This document shows positions 16,601-25,031 of a DNA stretch of 41,060 bases, one piece after another. This DNA comes from Paracoccus fontiphilus (lineage in GTDB: Bacteria > Pseudomonadota > Alphaproteobacteria > Rhodobacterales > Rhodobacteraceae): the NCBI RefSeq assembly GCF_017356265.1, contig NZ_JAFNAW010000032.1:1-41060 (forward strand), written 5' to 3'. The notes beneath the pieces are model-generated. The model was given only the letters and a program-made list of their open reading frames with translations. It made no database searches and was not told the DNA's origin. The translations under genes and the position numbers were made by a program. Every line of letters starts with the position of its first letter. The first letter of the stretch is position 1.

Positions 16601-18099
16601 TGAACGTCACGGCGCGGCTGGCCGACCTGGGGCTGCTCCAGCCCGAGTTTCCCGGTCCTGTCCAGGCCAACGGCACCATCCGCGAGGAGGGCGCCAATTT
16701 CGTGCTGAACCTGGATGCCACCGCGCCGGGCAGCACGCGGTTGCAGATGACGGGCAGCGCCGCGCGCAACTTCCAGACCGTGGACCTGCGGATCAACGGC
16801 AGCAGCGACGCCTCGATCGCCAACACCTTCATCCGCACGCGCAGCATCGAAGGTCCGCTGTCCTTCGACGTGGCGATCAACGGCGCGCCGTCCCTGCAGG
16901 CCGTCAGCGGCCGGGTGCGGCTGACGAACGGCCAGATCTCCGACCCCGGCGTCGGCATCCGGCTGGAGGGGGTGAACGCCACCGCCGACCTGGCTGGCGG
17001 GCGGATCACGGTGAACGCGGATGCGAATGTCTCGAGCGGCGGGCGGGTGCAGGTCAGCGGACCCGTCGACCTGCAGGGCGGCACGCTGGACCTGGCGATC
17101 GTGCTGGACCGGGTGATCGCCCGCGACCCGAACCTGTACCAGACCGAGATCAACGGCCGGCTGCGCATGTCGGGCCGCAATGCCGACGGGCCGCTGATTT
17201 CCGGCACCATCGACCTGGGCGAGACGGAAATCCGCATCCCCTCGACCGGGCTGGGGGGCGCGAAGGCCATCCCCGACATCAACCATGTGGGCGACACGCG
17301 GCCCACCCGGTCCACCCGCGCCAAGGCGGGGCTGGAACCCTATCCCAGCCAGGCCTCCCGCGAGGCGGGGCTGGCGGGGCCACCCTCGACGCCGCCCGCC
17401 GCGCCGCCGCGCCTTGATCTGGTCATCAACGCCCCGAACCAGGTCTTCGTGCGCGGGCGCGGTGTCGATGCCGAACTGGGCGGATCGCTGCAGGTGCAGG
17501 GCACCACGCGCAACGCGATCCCCATCGGCCATCTGGAACTGATCCGGGGCCGGGTGGACCTGCTGGGCAAGCGCTTCGACCTGACCGAGGGTCTGGTGGA
17601 ACTGCAGGGCAGCCTGATTCCCGTGATCCGCCTTGTGGCCGAAACCCAGCAGGACGGCATCACCACCCGCGTCATCATCGACGGAGAGGTGCGCGACCCC
17701 GAGATCACCTTCGAATCCTCGCCCGAACTGCCCGAGGAGGAGGTGTTGTCGCAACTGCTGTTCGGCCAGGGTCTGGACAACATCAGCCCGCTGCAGGCCG
17801 CCCAGCTTGCCAACGCCATCGCCGTGCTGGCAGGCCGGGGTGGCGAGGGGATCATCGGCAACCTGCGCAACCAGGTTGGCCTGGACGACCTGGACCTTGC
17901 CACCGACGACGAAGGCAACGTGCAGGTCCGTGCGGGCAAGTATCTGAGCGAGAACCTTTATACCGACGTCTCGGTCGGGGCCGACGGCAAGAGCGCGATC
18001 AACCTGAACCTCGACGTGACCGAATCGCTGACCGCGCGCGGTTCGGTCGGCACCGATGGCGACAGCACGCTTGGCATCTATTTCGAGCGTGACTACTGA
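13615..18099 (+). CDS. tamB: Translocation and assembly module inner-membrane-anchored protein TamB
   Basis: A 1494-residue AsmA-like bridging protein. The start at 13615 is fixed by its one-base overlap with the tamA stop, and it encodes a hydrophobic anchor MRKLWLFLFAILFPLSVMAQ. The long middle is beta-rich, as in the family's periplasm-spanning groove. The DUF490/TamB C-terminal domain is clear from about 1270 on: APNQVFVRGRGVDAELGG, LIRGRVDLLGKRFDLTEG, FESSPELPEEEVLSQLLFGQ and VQVRAGKYLSENLYTDVSVG, ending IYFERDY. Four related segments recur at about residues 642, 741, 839 and 939, each starting like GTGRDLSFGQAQVDGAL, giving a repeat of roughly 99 residues. Together with TamA it forms the TAM complex. 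Confidence 0.95.
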   Translation: MRKLWLFLFAILFPLSVMAQSAAEISQQESDDRGFLTRLLERNLSSAGREVVIDGFEGALSSRATFRRITIADGEGTWLTLNDGAIQWNRSALLRGRIEIAEMSAREILLPRLPQGEQQAPTAEAREFEFALPDLPVALNIEQIKADRVELGEPVIGLAAAISMAGGMSLEGGEGQAKLAIQRLDGPRGSFNLDTGFSNQTKILRVGLTLDEAEDGLLVNLIDLYDKPSVVAEISGEGQIKDFGVDIKLATDGLPRVTGRVSAAGGPDGQGNPGTNFRLQLGGDVASLLAPQNRTFFGNQVQLLAEGWRGDDGRLAIPTLNLATEALTLDGSAAINAQGAPQNANLLITLGSDAGAAQVPVALPFAGENATVESGRLELQYDAAQGQGWVLNGRVGALDLGDVSLGQLQLDGSGAVVLDGGSLQAINGGIRFGSRQMVFTDAGLAQAIGPEVTGSTTFDFTPGNAVRFTDLAITGSDYGLEGMLQLSGLTTGFVLSGNMGARYDDLGRISTLAGRDLSGRADASVLGYYNFLGRDFAITSTVAGTDITVDQPQLDRLLAGRSTIDLRARRDRTGIKLTELSVNAQRLTAQAQGYVNSLSSDITATVSMPSLQDADPNFSGALQADAKLSGAAGQRQLTVSGEAEDLRLGIEALDNALEGATTLTVLAAERPQGYEVEVFRLANPQLRAEGRGSFAAGALDASVDLSVPDLAAIRDGWTGGFDAMARLSEQDGTRFIDMTGSGQNLSFGVQNTDAALTGTTRLRVQAEEKDGTVTLRDVQLVNDQLNATAQGVYGPGVTDISADVAVASLAPFGPGWRGALDLTGSFREAGDGIRRLEVNGTGRDLSFGQAQVDGALAGETRLAVTGTERGGVFTIEQARVDNPRLGVTAAGTVGGDQTDVTAQVNAQDLRFLGNGISGALNADARLVQQAGTRRITATGTANGLSLGQPRVDPLLRGQTSFDVAATQGAAGLSFQRLNVQNPQLSVQADGDTASGMNVTARLADLGLLQPEFPGPVQANGTIREEGANFVLNLDATAPGSTRLQMTGSAARNFQTVDLRINGSSDASIANTFIRTRSIEGPLSFDVAINGAPSLQAVSGRVRLTNGQISDPGVGIRLEGVNATADLAGGRITVNADANVSSGGRVQVSGPVDLQGGTLDLAIVLDRVIARDPNLYQTEINGRLRMSGRNADGPLISGTIDLGETEIRIPSTGLGGAKAIPDINHVGDTRPTRSTRAKAGLEPYPSQASREAGLAGPPSTPPAAPPRLDLVINAPNQVFVRGRGVDAELGGSLQVQGTTRNAIPIGHLELIRGRVDLLGKRFDLTEGLVELQGSLIPVIRLVAETQQDGITTRVIIDGEVRDPEITFESSPELPEEEVLSQLLFGQGLDNISPLQAAQLANAIAVLAGRGGEGIIGNLRNQVGLDDLDLATDDEGNVQVRAGKYLSENLYTDVSVGADGKSAINLNLDVTESLTARGSVGTDGDSTLGIYFERDY

Positions 18100-18106
18100 G
18101 GCGATG

Positions 18107-18137
18107 GAACAGGGACGGCAGGCGCCGCACCCTGTTC
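18107..18137 (+). terminator. Intrinsic terminator of tamAB
   Basis: GAACAGGG (18107-18114) pairs perfectly with CCCTGTTC (18130-18137). The loop itself contains a CGGC/GCCG stem, and TTT follows. It lies eight bases after the tamB stop, so the tamAB transcript should end here. Confidence 0.8.
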
Positions 18138-18191
18138 TTTCCGTCAGGCCGGCTTTTCATGACGCGACGGCACGGCTGACAAATCAGACAA

Positions 18192-18632
18192 ATGACCGCA
18201 TCGGGACGGCCTGTCCTCATTTTATGCGGTTTTCACCCCATGGCTACCCTGACCCAGAACCAGCCCCTGACGCTGGAATACAAGAATGTGTCGAAGCTGA
18301 CATTCGACTTCGCGGCCCTGACAAAAAGCCCCGGCTACGGCTATTCCGCCGGCGGCGTCGTGCAATACGGCACCTCTCTTGCCTGCGCCTGGTGCAACAA
18401 GTACGGCGGAAACTGGGGGCTTGGCTGGAACAAGACGAAGGATGCCGTGACGCTGGATTTCGGCACGGTCCTGAAGCAGGTCTATGTGGTCTTCTACCCG
18501 ACGCATGGCACCAGCACGATGACCGTCGTCCCCGACGCGCCCGCACCGGCGCCGGTGCCGCTGCCTGCCGCGGGCGGGCTTCTGGGGGTGGCCCTGCTGG
18601 GTGCCATGGTCTGGAAAAAACTGGTTCGCTGA
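18192..18632 (+). CDS. VPLPA-tailed surface or secreted protein
   Basis: A protein of up to 146 residues ending in APVPLPAAGGLLGVALLGAM followed by VWKKLVR. That is the VPLPA-CTERM arrangement, a PEP-CTERM-like sorting signal (motif, transmembrane helix, basic tail) that in Rhodobacterales is processed by an exosortase. The body is Gly/Tyr-rich with one CAWC pair (ACAWCNKYGG). The start is unclear: neither ATG at 18192 nor ATG at 18240 has a visible ribosome-binding site, an in-frame stop lies 12 bases upstream of the first, and neither gives a convincing signal peptide, which such proteins normally need. The gene may be leaderless, or its 5' end may have been lost. The exosortase gene is not in the window. 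The function of the body is unknown. Confidence 0.7.
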   Translation: MTASGRPVLILCGFHPMATLTQNQPLTLEYKNVSKLTFDFAALTKSPGYGYSAGGVVQYGTSLACAWCNKYGGNWGLGWNKTKDAVTLDFGTVLKQVYVVFYPTHGTSTMTVVPDAPAPAPVPLPAAGGLLGVALLGAMVWKKLVR

Positions 18633-18767
18633 CAAGGCGATAGCCCGGACGGCTTGGGCAAGGAGGCCGGAAACGTCGATTTTCAGATACTGCGAGGCGA
18701 TCTTTTTAAAGGGTTATCGCGTTAAGGTTGCATGATTGTCCCTTGATCCCTTATGCGAAGGTCCATC

Positions 18768-20027
18768 ATGTCCTATGCCAATGCGAACGAACGGTATCTT
18801 GCCACCCTGGTCAACCAGGCCCGCCGGGCCGAGGGGCTGGCACCCCTGACGCTCGAAAAACGTCTCAACGACTCCGCCGAGGCGCATAGCCGCTGGATGC
18901 TGGGAACGGATACGTTCTCTCATACGGGGCAGGGCGGCTCCTCGTCCCGCCAGCGGATGGAGGCTGCGGGCTTCGACCTGGCCGGCGAATGGTCCACGGC
19001 GGAGAATATCGCCTATGTGTCCATCCAGGGCGAGTCGGACCTGAGGGACGAGGTTCGGCAGCTTCACCAGAACCTGATGAACAGCCCCAGCCATTACGCC
19101 AACATCATGGGCGACTCCGCCTATATCGGCATCGGCCTCGAGGTCGACTACATGAAGGTCGGTGGCCGCGACTACAAGGTCCTGATGGCCACGCAGAACT
19201 TTGCCGACACCGACGGGCAGCTTCGCCTGGATAACGGCAGCTTCCTGCGCGTGGCGGAACCAAGGCCCGACGGCAGCGTGCAGACCCGGGCCGAATGGCA
19301 GCAGGGCTTCGATGGACAGGTCTTCTTCGGCCCGGCCGCCGGAACGGCAAGAAGCGACGATTATCGCCTGGGGGCGCAGAACCACGCGGTCCTGGCCGGC
19401 AATGGCAATGACTGGGTTTCGGGCGGTGGCGGCAATGACCGGCTGAACGGCGGTGCCGGCAATGACCGGCTGATCGGCGCCATCGGTGCCGATGCCTTGG
19501 CCGGGGGGCTGGGCAACGACACGCTGCAGGGCGGGGCGGGCAATGACGGTCTGAACGGCAACGACGGCAACGACATGCTGCTGGGGGAGACCGGCAACGA
19601 CCGGCTGTGGGGCGGTACCGGCCACGATCGCCTGTTCGGCGGCGAAGGGGCGGATGTGCTGTCCGGCGAAGCGGGTACCGACTGGCTGATGGGGCAGAAC
19701 GGCAATGACACCCTGGCAGGCGGCGACGGCAACGACATGATAAACGGGGGCGCCGGCAATGACCTGCTGAACGGCGGGACGGGGGCGGATACCTTCGTCT
19801 TCTCGATCGGGGGCGGCACGGACACGATCCAGGCCTATCAGCACGGCATTGACCGGCTGGTCATCGACGCCGACCGGCTGGACGCCAATCCTGCGGTCTT
19901 CATGCGCGATCACATGACGAAGACTCCGGGAGGCGTCCTTATCGACCTGGGCGGCGGGGACCGCATCCTCGTGGGAGGCCGGAACCTGACGGTCGAAGGC
20001 GTGGCCGACGACATCTTCGGATACTGA
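18768..20027 (+). CDS. CAP/SCP domain protein with RTX calcium-binding repeats
   Basis: A 419-residue protein. Residues about 1-145 are a CAP (SCP/PR-1) domain: LVNQARRAEGLAPLTLEKRL, the His in EAHSRWM, SHTGQGGSSSRQRMEAAGF, the Glu in STAENIAYV, and HQNLMNSPSHYANIM with its conserved His. Residues about 208-343 are some 13 RTX nonapeptides of GGxGNDxL type that bind calcium. There is no signal peptide, and the C-terminal layout fits export by a type I secretion system, which is not encoded nearby. The start at 18768 has GAAGG seven bases upstream; the in-frame ATG at 18753 has no ribosome-binding site. A terminator follows. CAP domains are known from lipid-binding and protease-like exoproteins; the role here is unknown. 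Confidence 0.88.
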   Translation: MSYANANERYLATLVNQARRAEGLAPLTLEKRLNDSAEAHSRWMLGTDTFSHTGQGGSSSRQRMEAAGFDLAGEWSTAENIAYVSIQGESDLRDEVRQLHQNLMNSPSHYANIMGDSAYIGIGLEVDYMKVGGRDYKVLMATQNFADTDGQLRLDNGSFLRVAEPRPDGSVQTRAEWQQGFDGQVFFGPAAGTARSDDYRLGAQNHAVLAGNGNDWVSGGGGNDRLNGGAGNDRLIGAIGADALAGGLGNDTLQGGAGNDGLNGNDGNDMLLGETGNDRLWGGTGHDRLFGGEGADVLSGEAGTDWLMGQNGNDTLAGGDGNDMINGGAGNDLLNGGTGADTFVFSIGGGTDTIQAYQHGIDRLVIDADRLDANPAVFMRDHMTKTPGGVLIDLGGGDRILVGGRNLTVEGVADDIFGY

Positions 20028-20052
20028 CCGCGACGGTGGCCGAACGCGAAAC

Positions 20053-20073
20053 GCCCGCCAAAAACTGGCGGGC
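20053..20073 (+). terminator. Stem-loop terminator after the CAP-RTX gene
   Basis: GCCCGCCA (20053-20060), loop AAAAC and TGGCGGGC (20066-20073) form a perfect eight-base stem 26 bases after the stop, followed by only TT. It is probably a terminator. Confidence 0.65.
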
Positions 20074-20659
20074 TTACTCGCTAAGCTATTGCTGCTACGC
20101 AATTTTACTACGCCGTTTCAACGTAGGTCCGGCAGACAGGTTCCGGCCTGCCTTGCATATTTGACGAAAACGTCAACTTCGTGGCCGCTGACGCCTGCGG
20201 GGAAGGCGGTTTCAGAAAGGCTGCGGATCATCACCGCCCGCCACCGGGTGCAGTTCGCCCCGCAACGGCGCATGACGACGATCGATTGGCGGCCTGAGAT
20301 GATGCCCTTCGAAGCCTGCTAGCGGGGGTATGCGGCGCCGCGGCAGCCAGCGAAAAGCACAAGGCAGCCTTTGCGCAACTCTCGCAGCCGCGCGGCGGCA
20401 AGACCGAGCGAAGAGCCGTATGCTGCCTGGGCCCTGCCCAAGTTTCCCGTCTTGCTCGCTTGGCTGGCATCGTGCTGGATGCCGACTCCCTGCAGGTCGG
20501 CCTTGGTAATGCTTCAAAAAGAGCGGTTGTCCGGATGATACGGCACATTGTTCCCGGAACGCCTCTCCGGGTCTGGAAAGCGGGATATCGGTATTCACAA
20601 GAAAGGGCATCCGGCGGATTGCGCTGGATGCCCCTGATGGATCGGAAGGATTCGCTGGC
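20074..20659. other. 586-base stretch with no convincing gene
   Basis: Short open frames exist on both strands, but none has a ribosome-binding site, a recognisable motif or the codon bias of its neighbours. The first 100 bases are unusually AT-rich for this window. Visible structures are GGCAG/CTGCC around 20132-20152 and a perfect dyad TTGACG-AAAA-CGTCAA at 20161-20176. The stretch could hold a decayed gene, a small RNA, or the distal regulatory DNA of neighbouring genes. I see no insertion-sequence ends or tRNA. Confidence 0.5.
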
Positions 20660-22573
20660 TCAGCCTTGGGACAGGATCGCCTCGACGACGCGGTCCGCAG
20701 CTTCCTCGGCGGACAGGGCAACGGTGTTGACCACCAGTTCGGCCTGCTCGGGTGCCTCGTAGGGGCTGTCGATGCCGGTGAAGTTCTTCAGCTGGCCCGA
20801 CCGCGCCTTTTTGTAAAGACCCTTCACGTCGCGCGCCTCGGCCACCTCCAGCGGCGTGTCCACATAGACCTCGATGAACTCGCCCTTGGCCATCATGTCG
20901 CGGACCATGCGCCGTTCGGCCCGGAAGGGCGAGATGAAGGCCGTCAGGACGATCAGCCCGGCATCGGTCATCAGCCTGGCCACCTCGCCCACGCGGCGGA
21001 CGTTTTCCACGCGGTCGGCATCGGTGAAGCCCAGGTCGCGGTTCAGCCCGTGCCGCACGTTGTCGCCGTCCAGCAGGAAGGTGTGCTTGCCCATCGCGTG
21101 CAGCTTGCGTTCGACGATGTTGGCGATGGTGGACTTGCCCGACCCCGACAGGCCGGTGAACCACACGACCCGCGCCCGCTGGTTCTTCTGCGCGGCGTGC
21201 GCCTCGCGGTTCACGTCGGTCGCCTGCCAGTGGATGTTCTGCGACCGGCGCAGCGCGAAATGCAGCATCCCGGCGGCGATGGTGGCATTGGTCATCCGGT
21301 CGATCAGAATGAAGCCGCCCAGATCCGGGTTGTCGCCGTAAGCCTCAAACGGGACGGGCCGGTCGGTCGAGATGTTGACCACGCCGATGGCGTTCAGGCC
21401 CAGCGTCTTGCTGGCCAGATGCTCCATCGTGTTGACGTTCACCTCGTATTTCGGCTCGGTGATGGTGGCGCTGACGGTCTGGGTACCGATCTTGAGCAGA
21501 TAGGGGCGGCCCGGCAGCATTTCCTGTTCAGCCATCCAGATCAGCGTGGCCTCGAACTGGTCGGCCACCTCGCAGGGGGCGTCGGACTGCACGATCACGT
21601 CCCCGCGCGAGCAGTCGATCTCGTCGGCGAAGGTCAGGGTGACGGACTGGCCCGCGACCGCCTGGTCCAGGTCGCCGTCGAAGGTGGCGATGGTCTTGAC
21701 GAAGGTGGTCTTGCCCGAGGGCAGGACGCGGATCGCATCGCCCGGCCGCACCGTTCCGGCGCTGATCTGGCCCGCGAAGCCGCGGAAATCGAGATGGGGG
21801 CGGTTCACCCATTGCACGGCCATGCGGAACGGCCGGTCCTGCATCCGCGTGTCGCTGATCGGCGCTTCTTCCAGGTGGCCCAGCAGGGTCGGACCCTGGT
21901 ACCAGGGCATCTCGGAGCTTTTGGAAACGATGTTGTCGCCCTTCAGGCCCGAGATCGGGATCGGCAGGAAGCTTTCCATGCCGATCTGCTTGGCGAAATG
22001 CGAATAGTCGCTGACGATCTCGTAGAACCGCTCGGCCGAGTAATCGACCAGGTCCATCTTGTTGACCGCCAGCACGATGTTCTTGATGCCCAGCAGGTTC
22101 ACCAGATAGCTGTGCCGCCGCGTCTGGGTCAGCACGCCCTGGCGCGCGTCGATCAGGATCACCGCCAAGTCGGCGGTGGATGCGCCCGTGACCATGTTGC
22201 GGGTGTATTGTTCGTGCCCCGGGGTGTCGGCCACGATGAACTTGCGCTTGTCGGTGGCGAAGAAGCGATAGGCCACGTCGATGGTGATGCCCTGTTCGCG
22301 TTCGGCGGCCAGACCGTCGACCAGAAGGGCGAAGTCGATCTCTCCGCCCTGGGTGCCGGACACCTTGGAATCGTATTCCAGCGAGGCAAGCTGGTCCTCG
22401 AAGATCATCTTGCTGTCGTAAAGCAGGCGGCCGATCAGCGTCGACTTGCCGTCATCGACCGACCCGCAGGTGATGAAGCGCAGCATGGTCTTGTGCTGGT
22501 GCTTCAGCAGATAGGCGTCGATGTCCTGGGCGATCAGCGCGTCGGTGACGTAGACGGGATCTTGGGCGTTCAT
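20660..22573 (-). CDS. cysNC: Fused sulfate adenylyltransferase GTPase subunit and APS kinase
   Basis: A 637-residue bifunctional enzyme. The N-terminal part is the CysN GTPase that drives ATP sulfurylase: P-loop [12 protein letters not shown] at 37-48, switch region [23 protein letters not shown] and NKMD. The C-terminal part (from about 455) is APS kinase: P-loop GLSGSGKST, then [16 protein letters not shown] and [13 protein letters not shown]. It makes APS and then PAPS from sulfate for cysteine synthesis or sulfation. The fusion is common in alphaproteobacteria. Its ATG overlaps the cysD stop by one base (TGATG in the minus-strand sense), so the subunits are translationally coupled. It has full length for the fusion, with no missing motif. 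Confidence 0.96.
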   Translation of the reverse strand: MNAQDPVYVTDALIAQDIDAYLLKHQHKTMLRFITCGSVDDGKSTLIGRLLYDSKMIFEDQLASLEYDSKVSGTQGGEIDFALLVDGLAAEREQGITIDVAYRFFATDKRKFIVADTPGHEQYTRNMVTGASTADLAVILIDARQGVLTQTRRHSYLVNLLGIKNIVLAVNKMDLVDYSAERFYEIVSDYSHFAKQIGMESFLPIPISGLKGDNIVSKSSEMPWYQGPTLLGHLEEAPISDTRMQDRPFRMAVQWVNRPHLDFRGFAGQISAGTVRPGDAIRVLPSGKTTFVKTIATFDGDLDQAVAGQSVTLTFADEIDCSRGDVIVQSDAPCEVADQFEATLIWMAEQEMLPGRPYLLKIGTQTVSATITEPKYEVNVNTMEHLASKTLGLNAIGVVNISTDRPVPFEAYGDNPDLGGFILIDRMTNATIAAGMLHFALRRSQNIHWQATDVNREAHAAQKNQRARVVWFTGLSGSGKSTIANIVERKLHAMGKHTFLLDGDNVRHGLNRDLGFTDADRVENVRRVGEVARLMTDAGLIVLTAFISPFRAERRMVRDMMAKGEFIEVYVDTPLEVAEARDVKGLYKKARSGQLKNFTGIDSPYEAPEQAELVVNTVALSAEEAADRVVEAILSQG

Positions 22574-23502
22574 CAGAAATACCCCTCTTGTTTCTTCTTC
22601 TCCATGGACGCGGCCTGATCCTTGTCGATGGCGCGGCCCTGGCGTTCGGACGTGGTGGTCAGCAGCATTTCCTGGATCACCTCGGGCAGGGTCCTGGCAT
22701 CGGATTCCACGGCCCCGGTCAGGGGATAGCAGCCCAGCGTGCGGAACCGGACCGAGCGCATCTGCGGCACCTCGCCGTCCTTCAGCGGGAAGCGGTCGTC
22801 ATCGACCATGATCAGCAGCCCGTCGCGTTCCACCACGGGGCGCGGCTCGCTGAAATACAGCGGCACGATGTCGATGTTCTCCAGGTGGATGTATTGCCAG
22901 ATGTCGAGTTCCGTCCAGTTCGACAACGGGAACACGCGGATCGATTCGTCCTTGGCCTTGCGGGTGTTGTAGAGTTTCCACAGTTCGGGGCGCTGGTTCT
23001 TGGGGTCCCAGCGGTGGTTGGCGGACCGGAACGAGAAGATCCGTTCCTTGGCGCGGGACTTTTCCTCGTCCCGGCGCGCGCCGCCAAAGGCCACGTCGAA
23101 ATTGTATTTCGTCAGCGCCTGCTTCAGGCCCTCGGTCTTCCACATGTCCGTGTGCAGGCTACCGTGGTCGAAGGGGTTGATGCCCTGTTCCATCGCCTCG
23201 GGGTTGTGGTGGACGATCAGGTCCATGCCCGCCGCCTTGGCCGCCCGGTCGCGCAGCTCATACATGGCCCGGAACTTCCAGGTCGTGTCCACGTGCAGCA
23301 GCGGGAAGGGCGGGGGGGCCGGGTAGAAGGCCTTGCGGGCCAGATGCAGCATGCAGGCGGAATCCTTGCCCACCGAATACAGCATCACCGGGTTTTCGGC
23401 ATTCGCCACCACCTCGCGCATGATGTGGATGCTTTCGGCTTCCAGCCGCTGCAAGTGGGTCAGGGTTGCCTGGGTGATCGGGGTATGGGCCTGGCTGTTC
23501 AT
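22573..23502 (-). CDS. cysD: Sulfate adenylyltransferase small subunit
   Basis: A 309-residue ATP-pyrophosphatase-type subunit that, with the CysN GTPase, adenylates sulfate to APS. The PP-loop [10 protein letters not shown] is at about 42-51, followed by [40 protein letters not shown] and the C-terminal [20 protein letters not shown]. The start at 23502 aligns with the family N-terminus ([18 protein letters not shown]) and has GAGAG upstream; a GTG at 23526 would add eight atypical residues. It is first in the cysD-cysNC operon. The upstream region carries a plausible promoter with a repeated TTGCAT. Confidence 0.96.
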   Translation of the reverse strand: MNSQAHTPITQATLTHLQRLEAESIHIMREVVANAENPVMLYSVGKDSACMLHLARKAFYPAPPPFPLLHVDTTWKFRAMYELRDRAAKAAGMDLIVHHNPEAMEQGINPFDHGSLHTDMWKTEGLKQALTKYNFDVAFGGARRDEEKSRAKERIFSFRSANHRWDPKNQRPELWKLYNTRKAKDESIRVFPLSNWTELDIWQYIHLENIDIVPLYFSEPRPVVERDGLLIMVDDDRFPLKDGEVPQMRSVRFRTLGCYPLTGAVESDARTLPEVIQEMLLTTTSERQGRAIDKDQAASMEKKKQEGYF

Positions 23503-23555
23503 GGGCTTCGACTCTCGTTTCGTCACGGCGGGCAGCGTCCGGGTCGGGACGGCCC

Positions 23556-23584
23556 GCTATCCCCCACAGTTATGCAAGATGCAA
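23556..23584 (-). promoter_or_regulatory. Candidate cysD promoter with TTGCAT direct repeat
   Basis: On the minus strand TTGCAT (23584-23579) is followed after 17 bases by GATAGC (23561-23556). A second TTGCAT (23577-23572) starts seven bases after the first, so the -35 element is part of a short direct repeat that a regulator could read. Consensus match only. Confidence 0.35.
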
Positions 23585-23638
23585 GTTTGGAAAGCAGAAA
23601 AACCAGTGTTTCCTGCGGATTCGGCATCTGCCGGAACG

Positions 23639-24877
23639 CTATTCCATCCCCGTGGCCAAAGCCAGACCATCGACAACGGCGGTGAATGCCTCGGACCTGT
23701 GAAGCCGGGCCCCCGGCATCATCCTTGCGGCCAGATCCGTGACCAGACCCATCAGGCTGGAGCCGCCGACCATCACCACATTGCCGATGCCGTCCGCGCC
23801 GATTCCCGCGCGGGCCAGCGTCTCGGCAACAGCCCGTTCCAGCGCCACGGCATGATCCTGCAGTGCCTGCTGCAGCGACGGACGGCCGATCGGGGCGGCA
23901 AGTCGGGGCTCGATGAAGCCCATGGCGATCCGCCCGTCGGTTCCGCCATTCGCGGCGATCTTGCCGCGTTCGACCGCGAAGGCAAGCTCGTGGCCCAGTT
24001 CGTCGGTCAGCACCGTGGCCAGGCGTTCCAGCCGTTCGGGCTCTACGGCCAGGCGGACCATCTTGCCGGCCTGCCTGCGGTTTTCCGGCGTGTAGACAAA
24101 GGGAATGTGCGCCCAGGAGGCCAGATCGACATACACGGCGTTCGGCACCGGCAGAAGGCCGGGCCCCATCTCTCGGCGCAGGTGCGACCCGTGGCCCAGA
24201 AGGGGCATGGCATGGGACAGCGAGATCGCCTGGTCGAAATCCGTCCCGCCCAACCGGATGCCGTGGCTTGCCAGGATGCGGACCCGGCCGCCCTCGACCC
24301 GGTAAACCGAAAAGTCCGAGGTGCCGCCCCCGATGTCCATGATCAGCCCGGTTTCGCCCGTTCCGCCCATGCCGTGGCAGGCAAGGGCGGCGGCCTCGGG
24401 TTCGGCCATGAAGGCCACGCGCTCGAAGCCCGCGGCATGGTAGCAGGCGCGCAGGTCGGCCTCGGCCCGGGCATCGCGGGTGGGGTCGGCGGTGTGGAAA
24501 TGCACCGGCCTGCCGGACAGCGCGCCGGGGAAGGTCTGCCCGGCCACGGCCTCGGCGCGGCGGCGCAGTTCGGACAGGAACGCCACGATCACGTCGAAAA
24601 GCGTCCGCCGCTTGCCGCTGATCAGGCGCGATTCGTGCAGCAGGGGCGTTCCCAGCACGCTTTTCAGCGCGCGCATGTAGCGGCCTTCCTCGGCCGCCAT
24701 CAGCGCCTGCGCCGCGGCCTCGCCGATGCGCATGGCGCCGCCGCGTGCGGGAAGGAAGACCGCCGTCGGCAGGGTGTCCGACCCGTGTTCGATCGGGATG
24801 CGCCGGACGGTGCCGCCCTCCAGGATCGCGGCCGCCGAATTCGAGGTTCCGAAGTCTATCGCAAGGGTAGGGGACAT
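23639..24877 (-). CDS. Hsp70-like (YegD-type) ATPase-domain protein
   Basis: A 412-residue actin/Hsp70-superfamily protein. It has the phosphate-1 motif AIDFGTSNSAAAI (about 6-18), the phosphate-2 motif IMDIGGGTSDFSVYRV, and the adenosine motif VVMVGGSSLMGLV near 370. Between these are FMAEPEAAALACHG and LGGTDFDQAIS, both typical of Hsp70-like proteins. It stops after the nucleotide-binding domain: there is no substrate-binding beta domain or lid as in DnaK. This resembles E. coli YegD, whose cellular role is not established. The start at 24877 has GAAGG eight bases upstream; the frame is open further upstream, but those codons lie in the divergent promoter region. It is divergent from the AI-2E family gene. 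Confidence 0.88.
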   Translation of the reverse strand: MSPTLAIDFGTSNSAAAILEGGTVRRIPIEHGSDTLPTAVFLPARGGAMRIGEAAAQALMAAEEGRYMRALKSVLGTPLLHESRLISGKRRTLFDVIVAFLSELRRRAEAVAGQTFPGALSGRPVHFHTADPTRDARAEADLRACYHAAGFERVAFMAEPEAAALACHGMGGTGETGLIMDIGGGTSDFSVYRVEGGRVRILASHGIRLGGTDFDQAISLSHAMPLLGHGSHLRREMGPGLLPVPNAVYVDLASWAHIPFVYTPENRRQAGKMVRLAVEPERLERLATVLTDELGHELAFAVERGKIAANGGTDGRIAMGFIEPRLAAPIGRPSLQQALQDHAVALERAVAETLARAGIGADGIGNVVMVGGSSLMGLVTDLAARMMPGARLHRSEAFTAVVDGLALATGME

Positions 24878-24896
24878 GGACCGTGCCTTCGTGAAG

Positions 24897-24981
24897 CCCG
24901 GTTGGCTACCGGGTTGCGGCGCCCCCGGCAAGCCCCGGGGCGCGGATTTCCCGGCAAGACGGGTTGACGCGGCGATCAACC
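24897..24981. promoter_or_regulatory. Cluster of three dyads between two divergent genes
   Basis: CCCGGT-tggct-ACCGGG (24897-24913), GCGCCCC-N11-GGGGCGC (24919-24943) and GGTTGA-N8-TCAACC (24962-24981) lie within the 154-base gap between the Hsp70-like gene and the AI-2E family gene. Some may be leader hairpins and some operators; I cannot assign a regulator. Confidence 0.35.
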
Positions 24982-25031
24982 ATGCAACAGTCAGGGAAGC
25001 AGCGGCAAACCGAAGAAGCAGGCGCCCCGGA

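Noticed and set aside
13588..17754. A 1388-codon open frame antisense to tamB
   Set aside because: It is a shadow of third-position GC bias: no start signal, no recognisable domain, and the plus strand is a clear TamB.
20212..20762. Short open frames between the CAP-RTX gene and cysNC
   Set aside because: Neither strand shows a ribosome-binding site, family motif or neighbour-like codon use; parts also overlap the cysNC 3' end.
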